This document shows, piece after piece, positions 7,785-16,443 of a stretch of DNA of 64,000 nt. The first letter of the stretch is position 1. Each line of letters starts with the position of its first letter. Where the stretch lies: positions 388,524 to 452,523 of the forward strand of contig NZ_JAKCFI010000008.1 in assembly GCF_021412625.1 (NCBI RefSeq). The letters are read 5' to 3'. Both the position numbers and the translations under genes were made by a program. This DNA is from Myxococcus stipitatus (GTDB lineage Bacteria > Myxococcota > Myxococcia > Myxococcales > Myxococcaceae). The notes beneath the pieces were generated by a model. It did no database searches. It saw only the letters and a list, made by a program, of their open reading frames with translations, and was not told the origin of the DNA.

Positions 7785-7835
7785 GGGGATGGACCTCATG
7801 AATCCAACGGCACGCATCCACTTCGTTACCTGACG
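7785..7835. repeat. 51-bp element, copy B of the SAVED leader
   Basis: Matches 5221-5272 at about 40 of 52 positions, including AGGTAACGAA and GAGGTCC blocks on the minus strand. It lies 15 bp before the relic ATG at 7770. The leader here is about 33 bp shorter than in copy A. Confidence 0.6.
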
Positions 7836-8039
7836 CCCCTCCTCCCCCCAGCCCCGTGACGCACGGCGACGCGGCCCCTGGGTCCCGACCCTCGACGTCC
7901 TCGACGGCGCGTCCCCGCACGACGCGGCTGCGTTCCATCACGCCCGCCTGGAACGCCACCTCCAGCCCACAAAGCAGACACACTCCCTGTATTTCCCAGC
8001 CATTGAGCCCCTGGCACGGGCCGTGCTGTCTGGAAATCC

Positions 8040-9905
8040 ATGCACTGCACCTCGTGCCACAAGTTGGTCTCGCTGTGTCAATGCGTCGGGGGTCCCCGCC
8101 TCCCCAAGAAGAGCCGGGCCCTCTCGCTGAAGAAGCCCTCCACGACGAGCCAGCAAGGTGGCTCACGGAGGCGCGCACCGACGACCTCGGACCGGTCGAC
8201 CTCATCGACGTCAATCCAGACGGGACCACCGCCAATGGACCTGTCACTGCCGATGGGCGAGCTGGAGCTGATCCAACAAGCCATCCGCCACCTCGAAGGG
8301 GAGAGCAAACGCTCCTCCTCTCCTCGAGGAGAGCGCTCGACCTCCTCGTCCAACTCCCAACGGCACCCCCTGTCTCTCATGGAGATGTTCGGCGCCTCGG
8401 CGCTCGGCCTCGGAAGCTCGTCGTCCTCATCCCAGGAACAGGACGACCCGCTGCAGATCGTCCCCTATGAGGGAGAAGCGCTCTCGACCACCCTGGTGGA
8501 CTTCCTCCAGGAGCAGACGAAGATTCGCGTCTACATCGAGGGGTCGCTCAACTTCGGACACCAGACGAACACCATCAACATCCTCTACACGCTGAGGTCC
8601 ATTGGCTACACGGGGGCGTTCGACATCGTCGTGGCCGAAGCCGAGATGATCAAGAGCCTCACGCACATGTTCCCGTGGCTGGCCGCGGACTCGGAAGTCA
8701 CCCTCACCGCACGGGACGACTTCTACCGGTACTCGGAGCCGCTCCCGCTCTGTCTCACGGGAGGCTTCGACAACAACGACAACGAGCGGCTGCTCCTCCC
8801 GCCCCTGGAGATGGGGGTCAACTGCTTCCTGGCGCTCCAGCCCTACCGCTTCGAGCGGCTCAGCCACGACAGCCGGTCACGCGTCTACCTCATGCCCACG
8901 CACGCACTGAACGGCAGGCACGATGACGACAGCCAGCTGACGGTCATCGACCTCTGCAAGAGGAACCGCGCGTTCCTCGAGATGTCCTACCTGCCTCCAT
9001 ACGTCCCGCGCACCTTCGCGGAGTGCCAGCGCCTCCTCCAGGGCAGCACCCAGGGTTGGGATGCCGTCATCGATGAGTCGGAGATGTCGGAGACCGAGCG
9101 GAAGCAGGCGCGCAGGCCACGCATCGTCCACAGCCAGCTCCTCCTCTTCTCCGTGTTGTTCTCGGGCGAGTACCACGTCGCCGCCGCCTACGGGCTCAAG
9201 GGCAACTTCTCCCTGAAGACGGACTACTCCGCGGACATCCTCTTCCGGTACTCGACGGCCCTCTCGCTCTGCCCCTCGAAGCGCAAGCGCTCGGTCATCG
9301 TCGTCTTCCACGACACCATCAACGACGTGTTGCTCAAGCGCAAGCTGGCCGTGGAGGGCTACTGGGGCGTCGCCGTCGCGACGATGCCGGACTTCGCCAC
9401 CAAGGCCCAGGTCCGCGAGTTCCTCCGCGCCCAGCTCAACGAACCGGGCAATGACATCCTCGTGCTCGTCGTGGGCACGGCGCCCCAGCTGCTCTTCAAC
9501 TTCTGCTTCCAGCATGGAGACCTGCCCTGCATCTTCGAGGGTGAGGGCAGTGTCCCCGTGGCCTTCCTCCGAGGCGCCCCCTTCCTCTACATGAAGGGCC
9601 CTGGCGCCAAGACGGACGAGACCTTCTACCCCAGCCTGAACGGCGCCTATCCCAAGCTCTCCGCGTCGCTCCAGCGGATGTCCAGCTGCCTCTTCGACAC
9701 GGCCCTGACCGACCTGCAGTGCCAGACCTACCTGTTCAAGTTCTTCAAGATGTCGTTCGACACCGACAGCTTGCTGTGCCGCTACTTCAGGCGCGTGGCC
9801 GCCTACTACGCCCAGCCCGCCCACAACCGGCTGTTCGTGGCGCTGGAGCTCGCCATCGCGAAACTGAAGGAGCTGAAGGAACAGGAGGACGACTCGTCGA
9901 GCTAG
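8040..9905 (+). CDS. Large protein of unknown function with N-terminal Cys motif
   Basis: 621 residues, family not recognised. It starts MHCTSCHKLVSLCQC, a CxxC..CxC pattern that could bind zinc. Residues 25-135 are Ser/Arg-rich and of low complexity. From about residue 145 a globular region begins with IRVYIEGSLNFGHQTNTINILY then LRSIGYTGAFDIVVAE, reminiscent of the first strand-loop-helix of a Rossmann or GT-B fold, and it continues to an acidic, Lys/Glu-rich helix ending in DDSSS. There is no signal peptide or membrane helix. It follows the CRISPR and toxin block and is transcribed away from it. It might be a secreted or transferred effector, a defence protein, or an orphan glycosyltransferase-like protein; nothing in the sequence decides. 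The start has no strong ribosome site. Confidence 0.6.
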   Translation: MHCTSCHKLVSLCQCVGGPRLPKKSRALSLKKPSTTSQQGGSRRRAPTTSDRSTSSTSIQTGPPPMDLSLPMGELELIQQAIRHLEGESKRSSSPRGERSTSSSNSQRHPLSLMEMFGASALGLGSSSSSSQEQDDPLQIVPYEGEALSTTLVDFLQEQTKIRVYIEGSLNFGHQTNTINILYTLRSIGYTGAFDIVVAEAEMIKSLTHMFPWLAADSEVTLTARDDFYRYSEPLPLCLTGGFDNNDNERLLLPPLEMGVNCFLALQPYRFERLSHDSRSRVYLMPTHALNGRHDDDSQLTVIDLCKRNRAFLEMSYLPPYVPRTFAECQRLLQGSTQGWDAVIDESEMSETERKQARRPRIVHSQLLLFSVLFSGEYHVAAAYGLKGNFSLKTDYSADILFRYSTALSLCPSKRKRSVIVVFHDTINDVLLKRKLAVEGYWGVAVATMPDFATKAQVREFLRAQLNEPGNDILVLVVGTAPQLLFNFCFQHGDLPCIFEGEGSVPVAFLRGAPFLYMKGPGAKTDETFYPSLNGAYPKLSASLQRMSSCLFDTALTDLQCQTYLFKFFKMSFDTDSLLCRYFRRVAAYYAQPAHNRLFVALELAIAKLKELKEQEDDSSS

Positions 9906-9959
9906 CCGAAAGCAGCGACGCCCCACGCGGACCTCTCCTCGCGGGGTATCGTGCGCACC

Positions 9960-10736
9960 ATGCCCACCCAGAAGCTCCTCGGCCGGAAGTCACGACACCT
10001 CAGCGCGGGAACCCTCACGGCGGAGGAGCTCCCGTCGCTCCTGAAGCGAACCATTCGCGGGAAGTTCGCGAAGTCGAGCACGCTCCGCGCGGCGAAGCGC
10101 CTCCTCGAGGAACACCTCGCCGGAGAGGGCGCCCACCGGGACATCGTCCACCACGAGGGGAAGCTCGTCCTCGAAGAGCTCACCACCGCGAGAAGACCTC
10201 GGCTGGGCCTCCTCCTCGTCGAGGGCGACCTCGTCGTGAAGGGGCGCTACGAGGACTCGCTGGACCCCGAGTCCATCGTCGTCGTCACCGGCACCCTGCG
10301 CGCGGGGGATGTCATCACGAAGGGGTTCCTCGAGGTTCACGGGGACCTGGTCGCCGAGCGCTCCATCCTGTTCCTCGACAACGACGCGTGCTGCGAGGTC
10401 CTCGGCGATGTCCGCGCGCCATTCGTGTACACGAACTACCACGCGGTGAAGGTGCACGGCGGCGTGAAGGCCCGACTCGTCACCGGCGACGCCAGGCACA
10501 TCCGAAGCGCACAGGAGTACGTCTTCCTCGAGGAGACGACCCGCGAGGTCCGCGACCTCCTCTCGCCCAAGCTGCTCAAGCGCTTCGCCGACGAGATGTT
10601 CGAGGACGAAGAGGGCGAGGAGGTGGACCCGGACGAGCCGTGGATCGACGCCATCGACACGGAGACGCTCGCCGCCTTCGTCCGCAAAGGCCAGTCCGCG
10701 CTGGTGGAAGCGCCTCCTCGACGCCGCCGGAAGTGA
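9960..10736 (+). CDS. Beta-helix, polymer-forming cytoskeletal-like (bactofilin-like) protein
   Basis: 258 residues from the ATG; a GTG three codons upstream (9951) is also possible. The middle has repeating short strands with the pattern GDL.V.G: LLLVEGDLVVKG, IVVVTGTLRAGDVITKG, FLEVHGDLVAERS, CCEVLGDV, VKVHGGVKARL. This is the right-handed beta-helix spacing of bactofilins and similar proteins. The flanks are basic at the start and acidic at about 205-220, with an Arg/Lys-rich last five residues. Bactofilins form cytoplasmic scaffolds in myxobacteria. Here the repeats are fewer and the flanks longer than in a typical bactofilin, so the role is open. It starts 54 bp after the preceding gene and may share its transcript. 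Confidence 0.6.
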   Translation: MPTQKLLGRKSRHLSAGTLTAEELPSLLKRTIRGKFAKSSTLRAAKRLLEEHLAGEGAHRDIVHHEGKLVLEELTTARRPRLGLLLVEGDLVVKGRYEDSLDPESIVVVTGTLRAGDVITKGFLEVHGDLVAERSILFLDNDACCEVLGDVRAPFVYTNYHAVKVHGGVKARLVTGDARHIRSAQEYVFLEETTREVRDLLSPKLLKRFADEMFEDEEGEEVDPDEPWIDAIDTETLAAFVRKGQSALVEAPPRRRRK

Positions 10737-10882
10737 CCAGGGTGGGCACGCGGCCCCACTGTGTCTCCCAGTGCGACATGAGCAACACGGTAACGGATGT
10801 CTCTCCTGAATCAGGTGAGTCGCGGTAACCTCGGGGGCACACGGTGCCTCCGTACCGCGCCCCAACGAACCCGGGAACGACC

Positions 10883-11848
10883 ATGAGCCGTCTGCTCCTC
10901 ACCGCCCTCCTCGCGCTGTCCCTCACCGCCTGTTCCGATGACGATGACCCCCTCCCGCCGTCCGGTGACGCGGGCGTCGACGCGGGCACGGATGGCGGCA
11001 CGACCGACTCCGGCACGGCCGACTCCGGCACGGAGGACGCGGGCTCGGACGCCGGCACCGACGGCGGCACCAGCACCGGCAGCTCCGGGGGCTCCGGCAA
11101 GCTGCCCTGCGACAGCACCGGCACCGTCACGCAAAACAACCAGAGCTACACCTACTGCGTCGCCAAGGTCGCCGGCACCGAGCTGAAAATCGTGGAGCCA
11201 CGTGTGGGCATCATCGCCTCGCCCATGCACCTGGCCATCTACCTGCACGGCGACGGCGCCCGCGCGCACACCAACGACACCGCCCCGCGCATCCAGGCGC
11301 CCTGGACCTTCGAGAACCAGACCCTCTACATCTCCGCGCTCGCCCCCAACAAGTGCGCGTGGTGGACCAAGCCCTCGGTGACCAACTGCACCGTCGAGGG
11401 CACCGCGGCCGACCGCGACCTCGACGGTGACAACGCCAAGGCCCTGGTCGAAATCATCGATACCGTCCGCAAGCGCTGGGACATCATCGACGAGCCCATC
11501 CTCTTCGGCGGCTCCTCCGGCGGCTCCGTCTTCCTCACCGCCAGCTTCCTGCCCCGCTACGGCGACCGCTACCGCGGCGTCTACGCCCTGGGCTGCGGCG
11601 GCGAGGCCCCGTGGGCCGACAAGCTCGAGTGGGACAGCACCAACCCCGCCCTGCGCGGCAGCACCCGGCTGTTCTACACCTTCGGCGACCAGGACGCGTA
11701 CATCACCGACATCCGCGCCAGCATCACCGCCTTCCGCGCCTACCAGTTCCCCCTCACCGAGACGGTCATCGCCGGCGCCGCCCACTGCGCCTTCGACCAC
11801 ATCGGCGGCGTGAAGGACATCTGGGCCGCGGAGCTCGCCAAGGACTAG
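10883..11848 (+). CDS. Exported lipoprotein alpha/beta hydrolase (esterase-like)
   Basis: 321 residues. Signal MSRLLLTALLALSLTAC has a lipobox at LTAC. A 50-residue linker of Asp/Ala/Gly/Thr/Ser repeats is typical of myxobacterial surface lipoproteins. The hydrolase body has an oxyanion HG (YLHGDGARAH), a nucleophile elbow FGGSSGGSVFL, a likely acid in FGDQDAYITD, and the histidine in AAHCAFDH. Substrate unknown; polyester, ester or peptide bonds are possible. Four cysteines in the body may form disulphides, fitting export. The ATG at 10883 is chosen over a GTG at 10844 because it begins the signal peptide and has GGGAA upstream. It converges on the sugar transporter, with a strong hairpin between them. 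Confidence 0.75.
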   Translation: MSRLLLTALLALSLTACSDDDDPLPPSGDAGVDAGTDGGTTDSGTADSGTEDAGSDAGTDGGTSTGSSGGSGKLPCDSTGTVTQNNQSYTYCVAKVAGTELKIVEPRVGIIASPMHLAIYLHGDGARAHTNDTAPRIQAPWTFENQTLYISALAPNKCAWWTKPSVTNCTVEGTAADRDLDGDNAKALVEIIDTVRKRWDIIDEPILFGGSSGGSVFLTASFLPRYGDRYRGVYALGCGGEAPWADKLEWDSTNPALRGSTRLFYTFGDQDAYITDIRASITAFRAYQFPLTETVIAGAAHCAFDHIGGVKDIWAAELAKD

Positions 11849-11856
11849 CTCCACCC

Positions 11857-11893
11857 CGATGCCGGGCCTCGCGCGCGCACGGGCCCGGCATCG
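11857..11893. terminator. Hairpin between convergent genes
   Basis: A perfect 12-bp stem, CGATGCCGGGCC (11857-11868) with GGCCCGGCATCG (11882-11893), has a 13-base loop. It lies 8 bp after the hydrolase stop and before the end of the convergent permease gene. No T-tract follows, as is usual at this GC content, so it may act as a two-way terminator or mRNA end protector. Confidence 0.6.
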
Positions 11894-11961
11894 ACCGGAA
11901 GCAGCGGCCGGCGACCGCACGCGGCGGCCGTCCAGCAACCCCAGCCATCCCCACGTCCCGC

Positions 11962-12771
11962 CTACTCCTTCACCGCGCCCGCGGTGAGCCCGGACACGAT
12001 GCGGCGCTGGAACAGCAACGTGAGCGCCACCAGCGGCAGCGTGGCCACCACGGAGGCCGCGGCAATCTCTCCCCAGGGCTCGCGGTATTCGCTGGCGAAC
12101 AGGCTGATGGCCACCGGCACCGTGCGCTTCTCCGGCGTGGAGAGGAACGTGAGCGCGTAGAGGAACTCGTTCCACGCGAAGATGAAGACGAGGATGGTCG
12201 TCGTCGCGAGCCCCGGCGCCGCCAGCGGCAACAACACGCGACGGAACGCCTGGAAGGGCGTGCACCCATCCACCCTCGCCGCGCGATACAGCTCGTCCGG
12301 GAGCTGCCGGAAGAACGACGTCAGCACCCATAGCGTCAGCGGCAGCGCGAACGTCGTGTACGGCAGCGCCAGCCCCACCAGGCTGTCCCGCAGCCCCACC
12401 GCGCGCAGGATGAGGTACAGCGGGCTCACCGTGGCGATGGGCGGGAACATGCTCACCCCCAGCGCCGCGCCCAGCAGCAACCCCCGCCCCCGGAACTCCA
12501 GCTTCGCCAGCGCGAACGCCGCCGCCGCGCCCACCGTGAGGCAGAAGGCCGTCGTCAGCGCCGCCACCAGCAGCGAGTTCGCCACCACGCGCAGGAAGGG
12601 CCGCCCCCACAACACGCTCGCGTAGTTCTCCAGCGTCAGGTGCGACGGCCACGGCCGCGTCAGCTCGCCATCCGGCCACAGGCTCGTCAGCGCCTGCCAC
12701 AGGAACGGCCCCAGGAAGAACGTGAGGAAGGCCACCACGGCCAGCGCCGTCCCCAGCCCCGCGCGCCTCAT
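11962..12771 (-). CDS. Sugar ABC transporter permease, MalG type
   Basis: 269 residues, about six membrane helices. The inner-membrane permease signature that docks the ATPase is seen as YRAARVDGCTPFQAFRRVLLPLAAPG. It starts FLTFFLGPFLWQALTSLW and ends GLTAGAVKE, typical of MalG and UgpE-like subunits. The ATG overlaps the stop of the upstream permease as ATGA. It is the last gene of a binding protein, permease, permease operon. No ATP-binding subunit is encoded next to it; the following gene is on the other strand. The ATPase is probably shared and encoded elsewhere (inference). Confidence 0.9.
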   Translation of the reverse strand: MRRAGLGTALAVVAFLTFFLGPFLWQALTSLWPDGELTRPWPSHLTLENYASVLWGRPFLRVVANSLLVAALTTAFCLTVGAAAAFALAKLEFRGRGLLLGAALGVSMFPPIATVSPLYLILRAVGLRDSLVGLALPYTTFALPLTLWVLTSFFRQLPDELYRAARVDGCTPFQAFRRVLLPLAAPGLATTTILVFIFAWNEFLYALTFLSTPEKRTVPVAISLFASEYREPWGEIAAASVVATLPLVALTLLFQRRIVSGLTAGAVKE

Positions 12772-13646
12772 CGCCCCTCCTCCGCCCGCCCGAGCCACCG
12801 CAGCCACACCACCGCCAGCACCACCACGCACGCGAACGTCGCCACCGACAGCGCGCTCCCGTACCCGAAGTCTCCCGAGCGCATCAGCGTCTTGTACGCG
12901 TAGATGCTCAGCGTCTCGGTGGTGTTCGCCGGCCCGCCCTCCGTCAACACGTAGATGGCGTCGAACACGCGGAACGCGTCCAGCGAACGGAACAACAGCG
13001 CCAGCAGCAGCGCCGGCTTCAGCAAGGGCAGGGTGATGGAGCGGAACGTCCGCCACGGCGAGGCCCCGTCCACCCGCGCCGCCTTGTAGAGGTCCTCGGG
13101 AATCCCTTGCAGCCCGGCGAGCACCAGCAGCGCCACGAAGGGCGTCGTCTTCCACACGTCCACCAGGATGGCCGCGTGCAACGCGTACCCCGGCGCGCCC
13201 AGCCAGTTGATGTCCGGCCCGCCCAACAGCCGGTTGATGAGCCCGTAGTCCGGATTGAACATCCACGCCCACAGCCGCGCGCTCACCACCGTGGGAATCG
13301 CCCACGGCACCAGCACCGCCGCCCGCAGGAGGCCGCGCCCCGGGAACGCCCGCTGGAGCAGCAGCGCGAGCGGCACCGCCAGCACCAGCTCCACCACTAC
13401 CGCCACGACGGTGAAGTACGCCGTGTTCCCCAGCGCCGACCAGAACCGCGCGTCCCCCGCGAGGTACGCGAAGTTCCCCAGCCCGATGAAGCGCCGCTCG
13501 CCGAAGACGAGGATGAACCGATGCAGGCTCAACCACACCGCCGCGAGGATGGGATAGAGCGCCACGCCCGCCAGCACCAGCACGGCCGGCGCCACCAGCA
13601 GATACGCCTGTCGTCGCTCCCGCTCCAGCGAGCCTCGCGCGCTCAC
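12768..13646 (-). CDS. Sugar ABC transporter permease, MalF type
   Basis: 292 residues, six predicted membrane helices. Start ERRQAYLLVAPAVLVLAGVALYP and the EAA-type loop YKAARVDGASPWRTFRSITLPLLKP define a MalF/UgpA-type permease. The GTG start overlaps the stop of the solute-binding protein as GTGA, and its own stop overlaps the next ATG, so the three genes are translationally coupled. The phrase VLTEGGPANTTETLS near the end is also characteristic. The transported sugar cannot be told from the sequence. Confidence 0.9.
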   Translation of the reverse strand: MSARGSLERERRQAYLLVAPAVLVLAGVALYPILAAVWLSLHRFILVFGERRFIGLGNFAYLAGDARFWSALGNTAYFTVVAVVVELVLAVPLALLLQRAFPGRGLLRAAVLVPWAIPTVVSARLWAWMFNPDYGLINRLLGGPDINWLGAPGYALHAAILVDVWKTTPFVALLVLAGLQGIPEDLYKAARVDGASPWRTFRSITLPLLKPALLLALLFRSLDAFRVFDAIYVLTEGGPANTTETLSIYAYKTLMRSGDFGYGSALSVATFACVVVLAVVWLRWLGRAEEGR

Positions 13647-14935
13647 TCGGCCTCCCCCGTCAGGTGGTCCACCTGCCGCTGCGCGCGCCGCAGCGCCTCC
13701 TCCGGCGTGCGCAGCCCCGCCACCGCCGCGGAGAACTCGCTCTGCAACACGTCCGACACGAGGTTGTAGTACGGCGTCACCGGCCGGGGCCGCGCGCGCT
13801 CCACCATCTCCCGCAGGCTCGCGATGAAGGGCGCGCCGTCCTTCAACCGCGGGTCGTCGTACAGCGCCGTCCTCGGCGGATTGCGCGCGTAGTGCAGCGC
13901 CAGCACCAGGTTCGCCTCCGGCGACGTCAGGTGCGCGATGAGCCTCTCCGCCAGCCGGCGGCGCTCGGGGGACACGTGCGCGTTCACCGCGAGCTGCCAG
14001 CCGCCCAGCGCGCCATACCCGGGCTCGCCATCCACCGTGGGCAGCGGCGCGATGCCCACCTTCCCCCGGATGGGCGAGTCCTCCTTCTGCGCCTCGCTCC
14101 ACGCATACGGCCAGTTGCGCATGAACACCGCGCGCCCCTCCTGGAACACCCGCCGAGACTCCTCCTCGGAGAACCCCGTCACCGTCTGCGGCGACACCCC
14201 GCTCACCACCAGCCCCCGCAGGTACGCGAGCGCCTCGCGCGCGGGCTTCGTGTCCAGCAACACCCGCCCGCCCTCCATCGCCTCGCCGCCGTGCCCCCAC
14301 AGGGCCTCGTACACGTTGCAGCTCAGCCCCTCGTACTGCCGCCCCTGCCACACGTAGCCCTGCAACGCCGGGCGTCGCGCGCGCGCCTCCCGGGCGAACG
14401 CCTCCAGCTCCGCGTACGTGCGCGGCGCCCGGGGCACCAGGTCCGTGCGGTAGTAGAGGACGCCCACGTCCAGGTACCAGGGCACCGCGTACGTGCGCCC
14501 GTCCACCACCACCGCCTCCACCGGCCCGGGCAGGAACTCCTCGCGCAGCCGCTCCGGCGGGAACGCCGCCGACACGTCCGCCACCCACCCCGCCCGCGCG
14601 AACTCCGGCACCCACACCACGTCCACCACCAGCACGTCGAAGTCCTGGGCCCCGCCCTCCAGCGACGTGAGGAAGAACTGGTGCGCCAGGTCCGAGGCGT
14701 TGGGCAACGCCTCCGTCACGAGCTCCACGCCGGGGTTCGCCTCCTCGAAGCGCGACAACAGCTCGCGGAACGGCCCCGGCGGCCCCCACAGCGGCTGATA
14801 CTTCAACACCAGCCGCGTCCGCGCGCCGTCCGCGCTCCGCGTCTCGTCCGACCCACGTCGACAGCCCGATTGCATCGACGCGACGAGCGCCAGCACGAGC
14901 ACGTGGAAGAGCGAGCGACCCATGGCGCCGCCCAT
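13643..14935 (-). CDS. Sugar ABC transporter solute-binding lipoprotein
   Basis: 430 residues. Signal MGRSLFHVLVLALVASMQSGC with a lipobox marks a membrane-anchored binding protein of the MalE-like family 1. Family features: a first lobe around FEEANPGVELV, DFDVLVVDVVWVPEFARAGW, YAVPWYLDVGVLYYRTDLV, then FSEEESRRVFQEGRAVFMRNWPYAW and ALGGWQLAVNAHV. It is the first gene of the transporter operon. The start at 14935 has GGAG very close upstream; the ATG at 14923 gives a more standard signal peptide and is equally likely. It captures a sugar in the periplasm for the two permeases. Confidence 0.88.
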   Translation of the reverse strand: MGGAMGRSLFHVLVLALVASMQSGCRRGSDETRSADGARTRLVLKYQPLWGPPGPFRELLSRFEEANPGVELVTEALPNASDLAHQFFLTSLEGGAQDFDVLVVDVVWVPEFARAGWVADVSAAFPPERLREEFLPGPVEAVVVDGRTYAVPWYLDVGVLYYRTDLVPRAPRTYAELEAFAREARARRPALQGYVWQGRQYEGLSCNVYEALWGHGGEAMEGGRVLLDTKPAREALAYLRGLVVSGVSPQTVTGFSEEESRRVFQEGRAVFMRNWPYAWSEAQKEDSPIRGKVGIAPLPTVDGEPGYGALGGWQLAVNAHVSPERRRLAERLIAHLTSPEANLVLALHYARNPPRTALYDDPRLKDGAPFIASLREMVERARPRPVTPYYNLVSDVLQSEFSAAVAGLRTPEEALRRAQRQVDHLTGEAE

Positions 14936-15122
14936 GACTCCAACCACGCGCCACACCGTCAAGCCGCGCGCGCCCTCACGGTTCGCACGCCAACACCCTC
15001 GCGGAGGATGTCACGCGCGACACTCGCACTCCCGGCGCGTGCGCGCTCACGCCCTGTAATTCGTGTGCATCTGGAGAAAAACGTCCCTCTGGAAGTCCGT
15101 GTCACGAGACACGCGCGCGTGT

Positions 15123-15152
15123 TTGCGTTCTCCCCGGGGGCGCGTCTTATCC
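15123..15152 (+). promoter_or_regulatory. Possible housekeeping promoter for the STAS-like pair
   Basis: TTGCGT at 15123 and TTATCC at 15147 are separated by 18 bp and lie 32 bp before the start codon at 15184. The fit to a sigma-70 promoter is moderate only. Confidence 0.35.
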
Positions 15153-15183
15153 TTCCACCTGTACATCCGGTGGGGGAGAGCAC

Positions 15184-15603
15184 ATGGCAGAGCAAACCCG
15201 GGAGTGGAAGTTCAACGCGCACCGCGCCCGCGTCGAGTCCTCCGACGTCGCCATCGCGACCTTCGAGGGCCCCATCAGCCTGGAGGACGCGAAGAAGACG
15301 ACGGAGGTCTACGGCGAGCTGTTCAACGTGCTCGGCCCCTACTACCTCATCGCGGACATCGGCCGGTCGCAGATCGAAGCCAACGGACGCCGGTACCTGT
15401 CCGAGCACTGCCGCCCCGAATGGTTCCGCGGCCTGGTCTACGTGGGCGCCGACATCGTCCAGCAGACCTTCGGCAAGGCCATCTCGCTGGCCATGCTCTT
15501 CACCGGCAAGGCCTCGTTCGAGACCACCTTCGTGAAGACGATGGAAGAGGCCCACGTGTGGGTCCAGAAGAACCGCGCCAAGAGCCAGCGCAAGGCGGGC
15601 TGA
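15184..15603 (+). CDS. STAS/SpoIIAA-like small protein, copy 1
   Basis: 139 residues. Pattern WKFNAHRARVESSDVAIATF, GPISLEDAKKTTEVYGEL, GPYYLIADIGRSQIEANGRR, LVYVGADIVQQTFGKAISLA looks like the alternating strand and helix order of SpoIIAA/STAS or SEC14-like folds that report single-domain binding. It is 55-60 percent identical by eye to the gene that follows, a clear tandem duplication. Good ribosome site GGGGGAG. No signal peptide or membrane helix, so probably cytoplasmic. Partner unknown; the regulated phosphorylation serine of anti-anti-sigma factors is not obvious here. Confidence 0.65.
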   Translation: MAEQTREWKFNAHRARVESSDVAIATFEGPISLEDAKKTTEVYGELFNVLGPYYLIADIGRSQIEANGRRYLSEHCRPEWFRGLVYVGADIVQQTFGKAISLAMLFTGKASFETTFVKTMEEAHVWVQKNRAKSQRKAG

Positions 15604-15766
15604 CGCGCCTTCACTCCCAGTCCCGTGGCCGGTGGCGGCCATGACCTGTCCCCTGTCGGACTGAACCCAGGGCGTGCCGAAAGCCCTGCTTTTGTTGCGA
15701 GGGCTGGATTCTCGCCCCTCGCTGCCGTCGAGCGGTATGCTCGGAGTGTCAGCCGAAGGGAGTGCC

Positions 15767-16177
15767 ATGCAGCAACAGGAATGGAAGATTGGTTCGCATC
15801 ACATCCGCTTCGAGCCGCCGGACGTGGCGGTCGCGGTGTTCACCGGGCCGTTGACCCTGGAGGACATGAAGCGCACGGTGGAAATCTACGGGCAGCTCGC
15901 GAAGAACGGCCCGTACTACCTGGTGGCGGATATCGGCGGTTCGCAGCTGCACGCGGAGGCGCGCCGCTATCTGTCTGACAATACCCGCGCGGACTGGTTC
16001 CACGGCTGCGTCTACGTGGGCGCCGACCTGGTCCAGCAGACGTTCGGCAAGGTCATCTCGCTGGGCCTGTTCCTGTCCGGCAAGACGGAGTTCAAGACGG
16101 AGTTCGTGAAGACGATGGAGGAGGCGCGCGCCTGGGTAGACCAGCAGCGCCGCGCCAACGTCCGCAAGAGCGGCTGA
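15767..16177 (+). CDS. STAS/SpoIIAA-like small protein, copy 2
   Basis: 136 residues, paralogue of the gene 160 bp upstream. It shares GPYYLVADIGGSQLHAEARRYLS, the block VYVGADLVQQTFGK, and FVKTMEEARAWV. The start is set by AAGGGAG five bases before the ATG; an upstream in-frame extension lacks similarity to copy 1. The most divergent part is the first 40 residues, where copies might have separate partners. Probably cytoplasmic. Followed by a hairpin. Confidence 0.65.
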   Translation: MQQQEWKIGSHHIRFEPPDVAVAVFTGPLTLEDMKRTVEIYGQLAKNGPYYLVADIGGSQLHAEARRYLSDNTRADWFHGCVYVGADLVQQTFGKVISLGLFLSGKTEFKTEFVKTMEEARAWVDQQRRANVRKSG

Positions 16178-16211
16178 CGCCCCGTCCTCCGGGTACGCCG
16201 TCCGCCACGCC

Positions 16212-16236
16212 AGCGGCCTCCTCCCCGGGGGCCGCT
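16212..16236 (+). terminator. Hairpin after the STAS-like pair
   Basis: AGCGGCC (16212-16218) pairs with GGCCGCT (16230-16236), and the CCCCGGGG inside the loop can extend the structure. It lies 35 bp after the stop and is followed by CTCTCCTGTTG, with no true T-tract. Confidence 0.45.
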
Positions 16237-16443
16237 CTCCTGTTGCTCCCGCACCCTCCCGTCGAGCGTCGCCAGCCCTCGCGACGCACCGGGAGGCCAG
16301 GGGTGAACAGCCCCTGTGTCCTCCAGTCCAGGTTTCACCCGGCATCCGTGGGTGGCCAACACTCCCGGCTCACCGCCGTTTGCGCCACCACTGCATTCTC
16401 ACAATATTTCCAGAAGACCAGTTTCATCAAAATTATACCCCCA

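Noticed and set aside
7690..8247. A continuous minus-strand gene spanning the relic start and the region before the 621-residue gene
   Set aside because: It overlaps the start of the plus-strand gene, has no family signal, and its similarity to the SAVED gene is confined to the leader and first ten codons.
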